64,000 nucleotides of DNA. Source: Vesta saturnalis (Eukaryota; Arthropoda; Insecta; Coleoptera; Lampyridae). Shown one piece after another: positions 33,487-45,379 of this stretch (positions within the stretch are counted from its first letter, which is position 1; every line of letters starts with the position of its first letter). Both the position numbers and the translations under genes were made by a program. Below the pieces are notes generated by a model, which saw nothing but the letters and a program-made list of their open reading frames with translations, had not been told where the DNA came from and did not search any database. The DNA lies in assembly GCA_036346205.1 (NCBI GenBank), contig JARFJB010001495.1, positions 5,763,501-5,827,500 on the forward strand, given 5' to 3'.

Positions 33487-33850
33487 CTGACTGAACATTT
33501 ATTAAGTTGATGACAGAGAGTGACATGTTTTTGTAGAAGGTGATCTGAAGAAAAGTGATTCAAGCATTGATAGCAAATAAACATCTTATGCCCCTACTGA
33601 TTTAAGCATAGCATCGAATGCTAAACTGGGGGCTGTACAATAGTGCAGAGGATCAAATTTGTAAGTACTTAAACAAGTTTACCGAAAATTTTCGAAAATA
33701 TCAGCTAAAAGTAGAACGTTCGTTTTTAAATACAAATCTGAGTACTCCCCTAACGATCTAATATGAAATTTGTTCCAAACATTAACCGCATGTGCAAAAC
33801 TAACATCATTGATTCCGTCATTATTAAGATGACTAAAAACGCTTCCCCAA
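33487..33850 (-). pseudogene. DNA polymerase B fragments, rearranged (nested Maverick)
   Basis: 33487-33594 matches the zinc-finger part of the outer polymerase (42834-42945). 33598-33843 matches the middle part (41787-42026), including SHLNNDGINDVSFAHAVNVW and LLLADIFENFR. The two pieces are in swapped order compared with the intact gene, so more than simple deletion occurred. Nothing of polymerase motifs A-C remains. Confidence 0.82.
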
Positions 33851-34270
33851 TTCCCCAATTCAAGGTTAAATATCACAAACTTGTTATAACTTGTATTTGA
33901 CCTTATGCAGCATACAAAACTCGACTTATATGAAAATGAAATTTGATACTTTCACACTCTTTAGTTCATTGCCTTTAGATTGCGTATTCCCAAGAGCTTC
34001 AGTTCAGAAAGATGCAGATATTGCACTTTCTTTAGTATTATCTTTAGTGGGCGTTTACTGGTAATATCTAATAACCTAACATTGCTGACATGGCATGAAA
34101 TACCTTTTCATGTCTAGATTATGATGCATTCATCACCTTTGCTTGCACAGCTCAATAGTAACCACTTCCACTTTTTTGTACACGTTAACAAATTTACATG
34201 TATATGATCATAATAATAATTTTATTTCAATATTCAGTAGTTACATACATACATACATACTACAGACAAA

Positions 34271-34934
34271 ATGGCATCAAACAGCAAACGCTCAAAACTG
34301 TCACTACAAAAAGAAGAAAGCCAACATACTGCAAGATGTATTAGTGTTCAAAACAAGTTGTTGAGACACTTGTAAGTGAAAATGAGATATCAATCATCTC
34401 TATACGCGACAGTGATGTAGAGGACGACGACTTTGCACGGTTTTTGAAAAGTAAGTATTCCTTGCTTAATGTATTGTTTTGTGTGGTGATTTCCTTAATA
34501 AATATATTATTAACCAAACCAATTATTTTCTGGCATCACGCCCGCAACCACAGTTGTAGCTTCACCACCACCACTGCAGCCACCTACACTCCTCCAATAT
34601 GGAGGAATTGAAGCTTCACTACCACCACCACTCAGCCAACTACACTCCTCCAATACGGAGGAAAAATTTAGAATTAATACGACCAATGTGTTCACCACCA
34701 CCATCACAAGCAATATCTCAGGATCCTACAGACTTGCAGCAATTTAAAATAAAAAGTGTTAGGTGGTTGCAGAACATTTTATCAACATACATTAATTCTG
34801 AAAAATCGGAAGTGTCAAAAGTGGAGCGATTAAATAATGAGTTGGCTGCAGCGAACAACAACTTACAAGTTGCACGACAGAACATTAAAATTACACAAAA
34901 TGCGTTAAGAATATTGGATAGTTTAGACATTTAA
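34271..34934 (+). pseudogene. Two-exon coiled-coil protein, nested Maverick copy
   Basis: Exon 1 begins ATG at 34271 (MASNSKRSKLSLQKEE) and ends at a GTAAGTATT donor at 34451. It contains SIRDSDVEDDDFARFLK in a shifted frame, so an indel breaks it. Exon 2 (about 34534-34934) encodes a Pro-rich duplicated PTLLQYGG segment, DPTDLQQFKIKSVRWLQNIL and a C-terminal coiled coil (VERLNNELAAANNNLQVARQ). It ends at 34934, with AATAAA at 34979-34984. The acceptor that reads TTTTCAG in the outer copy reads TTTTCTGG here. Function unknown. Confidence 0.6.
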
Positions 34935-34984
34935 GTTAGTTTATAATTAGGTACTAAGTAGTGTTTGATTTTTTTTTCAATAAA

Positions 34985-35880
34985 AATTTTTTATACTTTA
35001 TTATTTTCATTAACACATATATAAAAGAAAAGTTAAGCCGATGTTATAAGTGAACAGAAGATGAAGTGTTAAAATTTTCATTTGAAACATAACCTCTAAA
35101 ATATGAATTTAATGCATAAAAATAAGATATTCAATTGCAGTATATCATTGGAAATATACATATGATTTTATATATCTCAATTTTTTGTGTAAATAGTACG
35201 GACATTCAAATCTTTTTAATAAAAGATGCACGTCAATTACTTATCAACACAACTTGCACTTTTGCATATCATTCTACATTTCTTTTATTTAGTTACAAAA
35301 TTAGAATAGGTATAGAAAAACAGAAAACGTGCTGCGTACGTTAGAGGACTTAGATGTAAATATTTAAAGTAGTGTCTATAGTGTAGTTTAGTCAATTTGT
35401 TTTAGATGTGAGTCATACATCTTTTCTTACATCACACACTTTCAAACATACATCACTTTCATAATTCAAGCACACGTCTATCGTTTACACAACAATAATT
35501 GCAATTATGTATTCCATTCTAGTACAGTACTTGAATATAATATTACAAATCATACTGATAATACTATATGGATGCAGTTTTGCAATTGCATGCTTTTTAC
35601 TCATTACGAGTACAATCCATTTAACTTGAATTGCAATTGTGTATATATATGTAAGATATCTAAAGATTCATTGTGAGCGTTATTATTACTTTATTTCATG
35701 AAAAATCGTTACAATCTATTTTAGAAAAAAACCGTATTACAAATATTTTACAAATTAGTTACATTAATGTTTTATTATATCATATTTCATATTGGTGCCC
35801 AATTTATTGAGGAAAAATGTATGTTTAATATTCCAATAGTAAAAGACGACCTTCAAGTTTTCCCCAAATTTTTTTAGTTC
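34985..35880. other. AT-rich centre of the nested Maverick
   Basis: No supported gene. The 69-codon frame at 35135 has no motif and matches the background composition. Confidence 0.4.
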
Positions 35881-36750
35881 TATCATTGGCGCTCTAATTT
35901 ATTGGATCTGTATACGAAATTTCAGAATTTTTGGGTAAAGGACATTGAGTTGTGATTTATTAAAGTTAACAACTTTAACTTACATTAAATTTACATTGGT
36001 AAAATTCATCTTTTTTATCTCATTTTTTGTTTTGGTAAATTTTGAACTGCTATCATTGGCGCTCTAATTTATTGAACCTGTATACGAAATTTCGGAATTT
36101 TTGGGTAAAGGACATTGAGTTGTGATTTATTAAGCAGTTAACAACTTTAACTTACATATAAATTTACATTGATAAAATTCATCTTTTTTTATCACATTTT
36201 TTGTTTTGGTAAATTTTGGAACTGCTATCATTGGCGCTCTAATTTATTGAACCTGTATACGAAATTTCAGAATTTTTGGGTAAAGGACATTGAGTTTTGA
36301 TTTATTAAGCGATTAAAACCATATATTTACATATCATTGGTAACATACATTTTTATCACATTTTTTGTTTTACAAATTTTGGAAACTACTATCTTTGGCG
36401 CTCTTACTTATTGGATATATATACGAAAATTCAGAATTTTTGGGCAAAGGACATTGGAGTTATGATTTATTAAGCCTTAACAACGTTCACTTACATATCA
36501 AAACTACAAACTTTATCATTAATAATTGAAAATTTTTTCACATTCTTTTAGTTTTGAGAATTTTGAGTGCTATCTTTTGCGCTCTTACTTGTTTAGTCTA
36601 CATGCCGAAAATTGGAATTTTGGGTAAGGACTACTGATTTATAAATAAATATAAATATAAATGTACGCAAGTTTCAACCTTTATGTACTATTTTCACAAG
36701 ACTGTTTTGAAATTTTTATATTCTGAATTTATTTTAATGCTAACCTTTGC
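35880..36750 (+). repeat. Tandem repeats, 165-180 bp units, right arm
   Basis: Unit starts, judged by TATC(A/T)TTGGCGCTC or its variant, lie at 35881, 36051, 36226, 36390 and 36571. Inverted copy of the array at 32550-33484. Confidence 0.8.
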
Positions 36751-36991
36751 ACTGTTATTTATTCAGCATATATACAAAAATTCAAAATTTTTAGTTAAAA
36801 TTCATCTGATATTATTAAAGAGTGTATTTATTTATTTTAAAATAGACACATACAAAATGCTGACATACATTTCATATAACAGGATAATGTTATTGACCTT
36901 TTTCTTTCTTTCTTTCTTTGTAATATAAGTTTTATGGGTCATTTCTTCCTACATAATTTGGATAATTTAATAAATCATGATAAGAAACTCG

Positions 36992-37052
<61 letters not shown>

Positions 37053-38347
37053 GTCGTCGTAGTCTACATGTTCTTCTTCTTCTTCTTCCACTTGAGGTGT
37101 AATTTCTCTAATCACGCTAGTCTCGAGGAACGATGGTGTCTCTTGAAAATACAAAAGTTGTATATGAAAAATTGTATCTTGCCAATGGCTCAATTATATG
37201 TAACGTAAACGTTGTCAATTGCTTCCATTAATAAATCATAACTCGTAGTCCTTTACCCAAACAACTCTCTTCATTACGATGTACCTACTCTTCATTTAAT
37301 CAAAACATAGAAGACATTTTATTTTTGTAATAAAAATACATAGTTTCTCAAAACAGGTAGCTGTTTCTCAGAAGCGGTATCTGTTTCCTGTAGACTGAAA
37401 GCAGTTTAGGTTGACCATTTGAGGACTACATAAACACTTTAGGCCTAATATTTATGTATCAGTATGTTTTATTATTAATGAATAATACAAATTACAATTG
37501 GTCTTCTATTATTATTCTCACAGAAATTACATTCTACGTTAGTTCCTTAAGTACACACTATATTACAATAAGTTATATTCATACTAGTCGGTACCTATAC
37601 AAGCAGGACATTTATATCCGTTATTAAACCAATAGTAATGCTTTCTACAGTAATTTAAGTGTTCCAAAGTGCTTGTTGTTCTTACCGGCATCATTGAATT
37701 ATAAATGAGATTATTGCCTTACAATAATATGCTTATAAACTACATTATCATCATCATCGATCCATGAATATTATTTTAATCCCAACCACTTTACGTACAC
37801 TTTATTCTTTTTACGTCAAATGACCTTTTCCACCAAATACACATCGGGATATTTAACCTTTTGCAGTTCCTGTCTATAAATAGGTGTCCCTGTCTTGTAG
37901 TAAGTACGTGACCGGATTCCTTACACGCACTTTAACAATCTTGAAAAGTTCACTAGACCAATTTGGTATATAACCTTTATCAAATATTCTTTTAAATTTT
38001 GTTCGGTAGAACATTGTAAAGACCGAAAATGTGAATAGCATAAACTTTGATGCAGTCAGCTCAAAACCAAATCCCTATTTTCTAGCAACAGGCAGAAACA
38101 GCTCAAAACAACTTCCCCCGGTTTCAGAAAACAGCTCAAAAACAGACCTAAAACCGGTACCCGTTTCTCAAAACAGGTAGCTGTTTCTCAAAAACAGGTA
38201 GCTGTTTCTCAGAAGCGGTATCTGTTTCCGGTAGACCGAAAGCAGTTTAGATTCTCATTATCCAAATGTTTATTCTTAGATAACATTTTAAATTATCTAG
38301 TTCTTCTTCTTCTTCTTCTTCTTCTTCTTTGAAATACACATAAAAGC
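35902..38347 (-). repeat. Nested Maverick internal inverted repeat, right arm
   Basis: Inverted partner of 31029-33486. It includes the AAAG run at 36900-36920, a TA run at 36994-37049, the integrase tail, and CAGGTAG at 37354-37360, 38174-38180 and 38195-38201. Confidence 0.88.
37725..38010 (-). pseudogene. Integrase C-terminal fragment, right arm
   Basis: Mirror copy of 31390-31675 with the same stops, so the fragment was already dead when the inverted repeat formed. A further scrap of the integrase tail is at 38401-38450. Confidence 0.78.
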
Positions 38348-38402
38348 TGACTGCTAAAGCTGCAGTTCGTTCACCTAGCGTTGCGTCTAATGATTTAAAT
38401 AT
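38346..38402 (-). pseudogene. Fragment of the PLA2-gene middle region
   Basis: On the minus strand this matches 19225-19280 of the outer PLA2-domain gene (the LGERTAALAV region). It directly abuts a piece of the OB-like gene plus a GAA run, so gene fragments are joined out of order here. Confidence 0.75.
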
Positions 38403-38499
38403 GCTTATAAACTACATTATCATCATCGATCCATGAATAGTATTATTGTTTAAAAAGCGATTGTTCGGTTTTTCAATGTATCCATCTTAACTGATCTGT

Positions 38500-38920
<421 letters not shown>

Positions 38921-39008
38921 TGTTTACATGGATGGATAGAAGGGGTATTTATACCTAAATTGGGAAAAACAAATCATAGCTATTTCTTTATTCAGTAAAT
39001 GCTATACA

Positions 39009-39922
39009 TTAGATAACAGGACGATAATACAAAATTTCCATTAAACATACAGTGTTATGTGAATTAATATTATACTTAGCATTTATAACATCATCAATAT
39101 CTTTATAAATGTCATCATCACCACCACCACCGAATTCTTTCTCACGAAAACGACGGTAGTCAACAACTTGCTGTATGAACTTTTCATAAAACACACCAGA
39201 TTGTAAGATTCAAGAAATTCCAATCTATAGCTTACTATATCCTTTAAATTGAATAGTTCTTCTATACTATGTGAGTTGAATGTGCAAGAACAGCACTTGT
39301 AATTTTCTATCATAACAGTTTTCAAAATTCTGTCATATCCTTTAATTAATTCCCAATTGTAATAAATACCAAGATTACTAGATAGAGATTCATAATGTTG
39401 ATCATAGATTATATCTTCTTCTTCGTTTACATTTGACCAATCAATTTTATTTTCAATTTCTTGGGATCGGAAAAATTGTAATTCTACATATGAATACCAT
39501 CTTAGAAGCTCATTCCATTCCTTCATATCCAACACCACATTATTGCTTTGGTCACAATTACCACCCAATACGCACCACTGGTGCAAGGTTGAGTGTGTAC
39601 TGTATCAATTTCAGATGTTTTGCATGATGAGTATCGTTCGATAGTTTATAATAAGTACAATCGATTAAGTATTCCTTAGCTGCTTGTTTATACACTTCAT
39701 CCTTATATTGAAATGATGATGTCCAGTCAGTCTTAGCAGAAGAATAACCTTCATCATGTTTCTCTTCATTTTACTACTACTACCATCACTATTTTGACAG
39801 CACCAACAACAAAATGTTAAATTATTATTCAGGTTGTTACTGCAATGATGTGGGGTATCCATATATAACGGTGAACTTCTGAGTTTCGATCGTTCCAGAA
39901 ATGATTTTATTGCTACTTGCAT
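39009..39922 (-). pseudogene. Unrecognised Maverick protein, nested copy
   Basis: Second copy of the gene at 17927-18882, with the same two-frame organisation. It starts MQVAIKSFLERSKL at 39922, and the C-terminal part contains EIENKIDWSNVNEEED, CCSCTFN and DDDIYKDIDDVINAKYN. It has extra one-base deletions near 39600 and another frame change near 39190. The shared upstream break is discussed separately. Confidence 0.65.
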
Positions 39923-39976
39923 GACTTTACTTGCTCACAATTTCACTATGACTAAACACTGTTTAAGAAAATAATT

Positions 39977-40304
39977 CTAGTATTTCAATTTTACATATGG
40001 TAGGGTGCTACTATTAAAAGAAAATGTTATGTTTGTTGTTTTGCCAACTGCACCCAAACTACTTATAAACACATCCTTCGTGTTTAGGAGTGTTTTAAAT
40101 TCTTCAATTCGTGTTTCTTCTTTTTTGAAATACACATAAAAGCGTTCCGGCAATACACATTTAAAATCACCCGTTTCTATCACTATACGTTCACCATACT
40201 TAGTATTAATTATATCCATATTCGTTACTTTATACTTTCTCGATATATCGAGCTCACACACATTTTTTGCAATAGGTGCTTTGATTTAACCCTGTTAATT
40301 CCAT
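39977..40304 (-). pseudogene. OB-fold-like small protein, nested copy
   Basis: Second copy of the gene at 17539-17828. From 40304 it reads MELTGLNQSTYCKKCV then stop. The main body (ISRKYKVTNMDIINTKYGER, LPERFYVYFKKEETRI, SLGAVGKTTNITFSF) is in the next frame and extends 12 residues beyond the outer copy's stop. Confidence 0.62.
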
Positions 40305-40383
40305 ATTTAACAATTACGTGCTGCAGACTGATCTCAACATACAGCTCACTGCAATTTATATAAGAAATATGCATCCTTGACTA

Positions 40384-41740
40384 CATATTACAACATGCTT
40401 AAACTTGTTAAATACCTACTTTTGACCTTGACTAGAAATATAATATGATGATGATGATGATGATGACTGGCTCCAAAATTTATATTTCCGCTAATAAGTT
40501 TGACCTTGAAAATTATATTCTTAGATTTATGATTACCTTGCAATTGCTATTTTAGCTTTTCACCTTGACCTTTTATATTTCTAAGAAATATGACACCAGC
40601 GTAGGCCAATAACCTTTGACCTTGAAAACTATTTTTAGATTTATGATTACCTTGCAACTTCTATTTTTAGCTTTGACCTTTGCTTAAACTTGTTAAATAC
40701 CTACTTTTGACCTTGACTAGAAATATAATATGATGATGATCAGCTCCAAAATTTATATTTCCGCTAAAAGTTTGACCTTGAAAATTATATTCTTAGATTT
40801 ATGATTACCTTGCAATTTCTATTTTTAGCTTTTCACCTTGACCTTTTTATTTTTCTAAGAAATATGACACCAGCGTAGGTCAATAACCTTTGACCTTGAA
40901 AACTATTTTTAGATTTATGGCTACCTTGCAACTTCTATTTTTAGCTTTTCACCTTGACCTTATATTTCTAAGAAATATGACACCACCGTAAGTCAATAAC
41001 CTTTGACCTTCAAAACTATTTTTGATTTATGATTACCTTGCAACTTCTATTTTTAGCTTTGATCTTGACCAACTACATTTTAAATCTCCCGCTTAAAGTT
41101 TGACCTTGAGCTCCAACAGCTTCCGATTTCACCACCAGAGGGCGAGTGACTCCAAAAATTTAAATCCCCCACCAAAAACATGCTTGAGACGTGGAGCGCG
41201 TTCTGGCATAACGAGAAAACTTACTCGACCTTGAAATAAATCCCCATAAGATTTGCATGGGGTGACCTTGAACTGGTCCAGGATGGGCCTTATATTACTA
41301 TTTTCATCATTTCTGCTAATACTAAATCACACACACACACCCAAGGAAGCCTTTTTATTATAAATCTACATCCTTCAAAACCGCTAACCTAGGCTTCTTC
41401 TTCTTTTTCTTCTTTCCATGAACTTATTCTATTTTTACACTTCTAAGAAATGTTATACGATATCCCTACAGATCAATAATCTTTGACCTTGACCACTACA
41501 CTTTTAGACTTTCTAACAATTGTAATATGATGATGAAGATGATATTGCAATTTCTATTTTTACTTTGACCTTGACCTGCACCGAAAATTTAAATTCCCCG
41601 CCAAAAGCATCCTTCAAACGTCCTTGAGGCGTGGAGCGCGTTCTGGCATAATGAGAAAACTCACTTGACCTTGAAATAAATCCCATAAGATTTACATGGG
41701 TGACCTTGAAGTGGAGTAGCTCCGGCCTTATATTACTACT
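40384..41740 (-). repeat. Nested Maverick right TIR
   Basis: Inverted relative of 27820-29420 with fewer 119-bp units. A roughly 290-bp block starting GCTTAAACTTGTTAAATACC is duplicated (about 40396 and 40682). An insertion at 41316-41450 is absent from the left TIR. Confidence 0.85.
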
Positions 41741-41746
41741 ATTAGC
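41741..41746. repeat. Target-site duplication ATTAGC, right
   Basis: Partner of 27814-27819. It restores a continuous polymerase reading frame position on either side of the nested element. Confidence 0.93.
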
Positions 41747-43490
41747 ATATCAATATCAGTAAATAGTTCTAACTTTACTTGTGTAATTTTAAGCATAGCA
41801 TCGAATGCTAAACCGGGGGCTGTACAATAGTGCAGAGGATCAAGTTTGTAAGTACTTAAACAAGTTTGCCGAAAATTTTCGAAAATATCAGCTAAAAGTA
41901 GAACGTCCGTTTTTAAATACAAATCTGAGTACTCCCCTAACGATCTAATATGAAATTTGTTCCAAACATTAACCGCATGTGCGAAACTAACATAATTGAT
42001 TCCGTCATTATTAAGATGACTACAAAACGCTTCCTTGGGAGGTAGCCTGGTTTCGTCTAATTTATCCCACGTATCAATATACTCATAAGGAAACACACCT
42101 TTGCGAACTAGTAAAGAAAATTCTTCTTCATTGTTACAATTAGCTCTGGTAATAATTTTTTTACTATTTTCCAAATAGTTTGATAACTTTTCAATACTAC
42201 TACTCATAAATCTGAAAGAGTCAATAAATCTAAACTTAATTTTACTACCTTCTATTACTTTCGTTGTTTATGGGTAGGAGTGAAATCGTACCGGGAATAG
42301 TAGCCAATCCTCTAATGACGAAATTGCTATCATAACCTGACAAACTATGAAATACAACCGGTAGGATGTGGGAGTCTTCATAGTTTAGGTTACAATTCTG
42401 ATGTGATGCTCCTCGAAACGCTCCAGTAAAATGGTTATGGTCTCTAACCTTTATATCATTATCTGTAAATGTGACAAATCGTGGTGCTTTCAAAGTGTTC
42501 AACCTGATTGGGAGTTAAAGTACCCATAGGAATTATTTTATTGGTGATTTCGGTGCTCCAATGTGCAATACTTTGAAGCTCTTTAACAAACCATTGAATG
42601 CAATCATTTCCTCTATAAAGCCTAAATCGAGATAAAGATTCATTGTATGAACACTTTAAGTAGTAAGCAATGCTGAAGGGTATACGTTTGGAATGAAATA
42701 GAGTATTACCCCTAAGTGATGTTAAATTTGTACACTTTTCTAAAATACTTTCTAAATCCGCATAAATTACAAATGGTACCTTTTCCTGAAATGCGAAATT
42801 TTTGAACTGCAGAAACATTTCCGCTTCGGTAGGCATCCTGGCTGAACATTGATTAAGTTGATGGCAGAGAGTGACGTGTTTTTGTTGAAGGCGATCTGAG
42901 GAAAAGTGGTTCAAGCATCGATAACAAATAAATTTCTTGTGCTCCCTATTCGATAGTTGTTTAGAAAAAAGAGTTGACATATTTTTAATCCACGCGAAAT
43001 GATAAACAGTATTATTTTTTGCATTAATGGCATCTGCAGTAGAACCCGCAGAATGATAATTAGGCGAAAGTACTAAAAGATTTATAGGTTCCCTGACACT
43101 ATTCTCTTGATTTACACTTAATACTAGCGGTAATACACCTTTCCTCTGAATGCAAAACAAATTAATGGAGAGGTTGTTTAATTCAAAACGTCTCTAAAAT
43201 GAGGATAACTGTAAACTCTATCTGAATGAAATTGCACTGGGTATAATGCTGAAACAACGGCCCACAGGAAGCAATACTCGTCATCGTTCTTAACATTCAC
43301 TACCGCATGCTTTACTGCTATGAAGTAAGGAACTTTAACGTAAGTCGAAAGGCCACCTCTAAATGGAGTATAGTTATTAATATTCACCTTTAAATGTAAA
43401 ACTTCGTGTAATGCCCAACCGGAATCCCTTTCGGAAAACTCCTCTAATTTTTTTTGTAATTTGTAATAAACGTTATTGTTATACCTTTAG
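41747..43490 (-). pseudogene. Protein-primed DNA polymerase B, N-terminal half (outer Maverick)
   Basis: From about 43490: LEEFSERDSGWALHEVLHL, NNYTPFRGGLSTYVKVP, then a frame with FICYRCLNHFSSDRLQQKH (Cys2His2-like finger). The exonuclease I motif is FVIYADLESILE (Asp, Glu near 42755). After a frameshift near 42490 comes a second zinc-binding part (KVRDHNHFTGAFRGASHQ, CNLNY) and exonuclease II FHSLSGYDSNFVI. The following region (LPPKEAFCSHLNNDGI, LYLKTDVLLLADIFENF, CTAPGLAFDAMLKIT) ends at DIDML, where the nested element begins. This half would provide proofreading and protein-priming functions. Confidence 0.88.
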
Positions 43491-44150
43491 CATCGTTTGC
43501 CTTAGCATTACTTTAACCTTTCGTGCAAAACTGTTGTATGCATTTTGTAAAAAAAATAAGAGGGTCCTTAATGTTTGCTATATTGATTATAATGCCTGTA
43601 AGTAACCTACCATTAAAACATGAATCTATAGAGTACCAACCTAATTTATGTGTACGTTTTTTAGGGATAATCCCACTCCCTGTTTTCCCTTAAGCGTTCT
43701 TTAACCGTTTAAGTCTCACAAGATAACACTTTAACAATGATAAATTACTTTATGCAAGTTTTCACTTGCTTCTAAATGAATTTTATTTTGAATTATATCT
43801 TGCAATAGCTTAATATTAGTGTTAATTATACGGATGTGCTTTACAAATTCATTTTTGGTTTTTAATAATGGAATAATACGAGTTGTTAAATTAACAACAT
43901 CACTACTACTTGGTACAACCTCACTCATAGTTACCTTCAAAACTGTATCCAACAATGCAAAATATGAAGCACACACGATCACACAGTCATGGACTTGTAG
44001 CAAATATTTTATTTATTATAACTGATATGTAAGAAAAATTATTTAAGTAACTATGGAAGTACTTTAGATTTACAATTACAAATATTACGAGTGCAATATA
44101 CTGACTGGTACAGAAATGCTGTTTATCGGTTTATATAGTCATATAAGCCC
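43491..44150 (-). CDS. Possible 65-residue helical protein (43731-43928)
   Basis: The minus-strand frame from an ATG at 43928 encodes MSEVVPSSSDVVNLTTRIIP followed by LLKTKNEFVKHI, NTNIKLLQDIIQNK and a short tail to 43731. Most of it is predicted helix with heptad-like leucines. It lies just upstream of the polymerase. No family is recognised and a chance frame is possible. The rest of this segment holds nothing I recognise. Confidence 0.35.
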
Positions 44151-44577
44151 CCTATTCAAGGTTAAATATCACAAACTTGTTATAACTTGTATTTGACTTT
44201 ATGCAGCATACAGAAATTCGTCTTATATGAAAATTAAATGTGATACTTTCACACGCTTTAGTTCATTGCCTTTAGATTGCGTATTCCCAAGAGCTTCAGT
44301 TCAGAAAGATGCAGATATTGCACTTTCTTTAGTATTATCTTTAGTGGACGTTTACTGGTAATATCTAATAACCTAACCTTGCTGACATGGCATGAAATAC
44401 CTTTTCATGTCTAGATTATGATGCATTCCTTAGAGTTCATCACCTTTATTTGCACAGCTCAGTTCGTTGCACTAACCACTTCCAGTTGTTACCAATTTTG
44501 TTAACGTTAACAGATCTATGTGTATATAATGTGAAAGTTTTAATTGAATACTCATTCATTACATAAAATTAGTAGTA
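44150..44577 (+). other. Conserved upstream region of the coiled-coil gene
   Basis: Matches 33853-34270 of the nested element at high identity, although neither copy has coding capacity. Retention in both suggests it is the 5' region or promoter of the two-exon gene that follows. Confidence 0.45.
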
Positions 44578-44937
44578 ATGGCTTCAGTGAATGAAAGATC
44601 GAAATTGTCATTAAAAACAAAAGAAAAACCATGTATTTTGCATAACGTTTTGGTGCAACCATCAACGACAAACATACAAAGAACCTTAGCACCCTTCGAA
44701 GAGACCATCCCCATCAACTCAATAAGAGATAGTGATGTAGAGGAGGAATTTTCACGGTGCTTTGAAAAGTAAGTATAATTTAATTAAAATGATAGCCCCC
44801 TAATTAATTCATAGAGTACTACATTTATTTATCTTTTCAGCATAACACCAGAAACAACAGTTTTAGCAACACCACAACCACTGCAAAATCTTCAATTCGG
44901 AGGAAAAAATTTAGCTCTGATAGAGAGTCAGTCCTAA
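44578..44937 (+). CDS. Two-exon Maverick gene (outer copy)
   Basis: Exon 1 (44578-44768) encodes MASVNERSKLSLKTKEK, PSTTNIQRTLAPFEE, and NSIRDSDVEEEFSRCFE. It ends at donor GTAAGTAT (44769). The 72-bp intron ends TTTTCAG at 44840. Exon 2 (44841-44937) adds ITPETTVLATPQPLQNLQFG, then a stop. Total about 95 residues. The exon 2 protein part ends before the coiled coil that the nested copy (34534-34934) still encodes, so a premature stop is likely. Both copies share the exon borders, which supports a real intron. Function unknown. Confidence 0.6.
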
Positions 44938-45379
44938 ATGAAACGCTCTCCTGAATTTTTAAATTTTTTCCATACTTCCCAGTAAAAAAAATATTTTTTT
45001 AACATTATTGCATTTTATAAGTGACATTTTATCCATTTAATTTATTAATTACCAAAAAATAATAAAACTGACCCACTAAATTGAGATTCTGATTTTAAGC
45101 AAAACTACTTTTTCTACTTACTAAAACATACACAATTTTGTACAAGCATTCACGTTGTTAAAATTGATTGATTTTTGCAACAAGCAATTACCAAAATTTT
45201 CAATAAAACAACACTTTAAACTGCATTAAAAAAAACAGGATAATGCAAGCATTTTGCTTTGAAAAACGCTTGTATACGTTACAAGACAGTCTATATTTAG
45301 CGCTTACATTACTCTAATTGTGCAATTATTAAGCACACATGCGCTAGTTGCAAGTTCAAAGTTTTTCCACATTTCTTTT

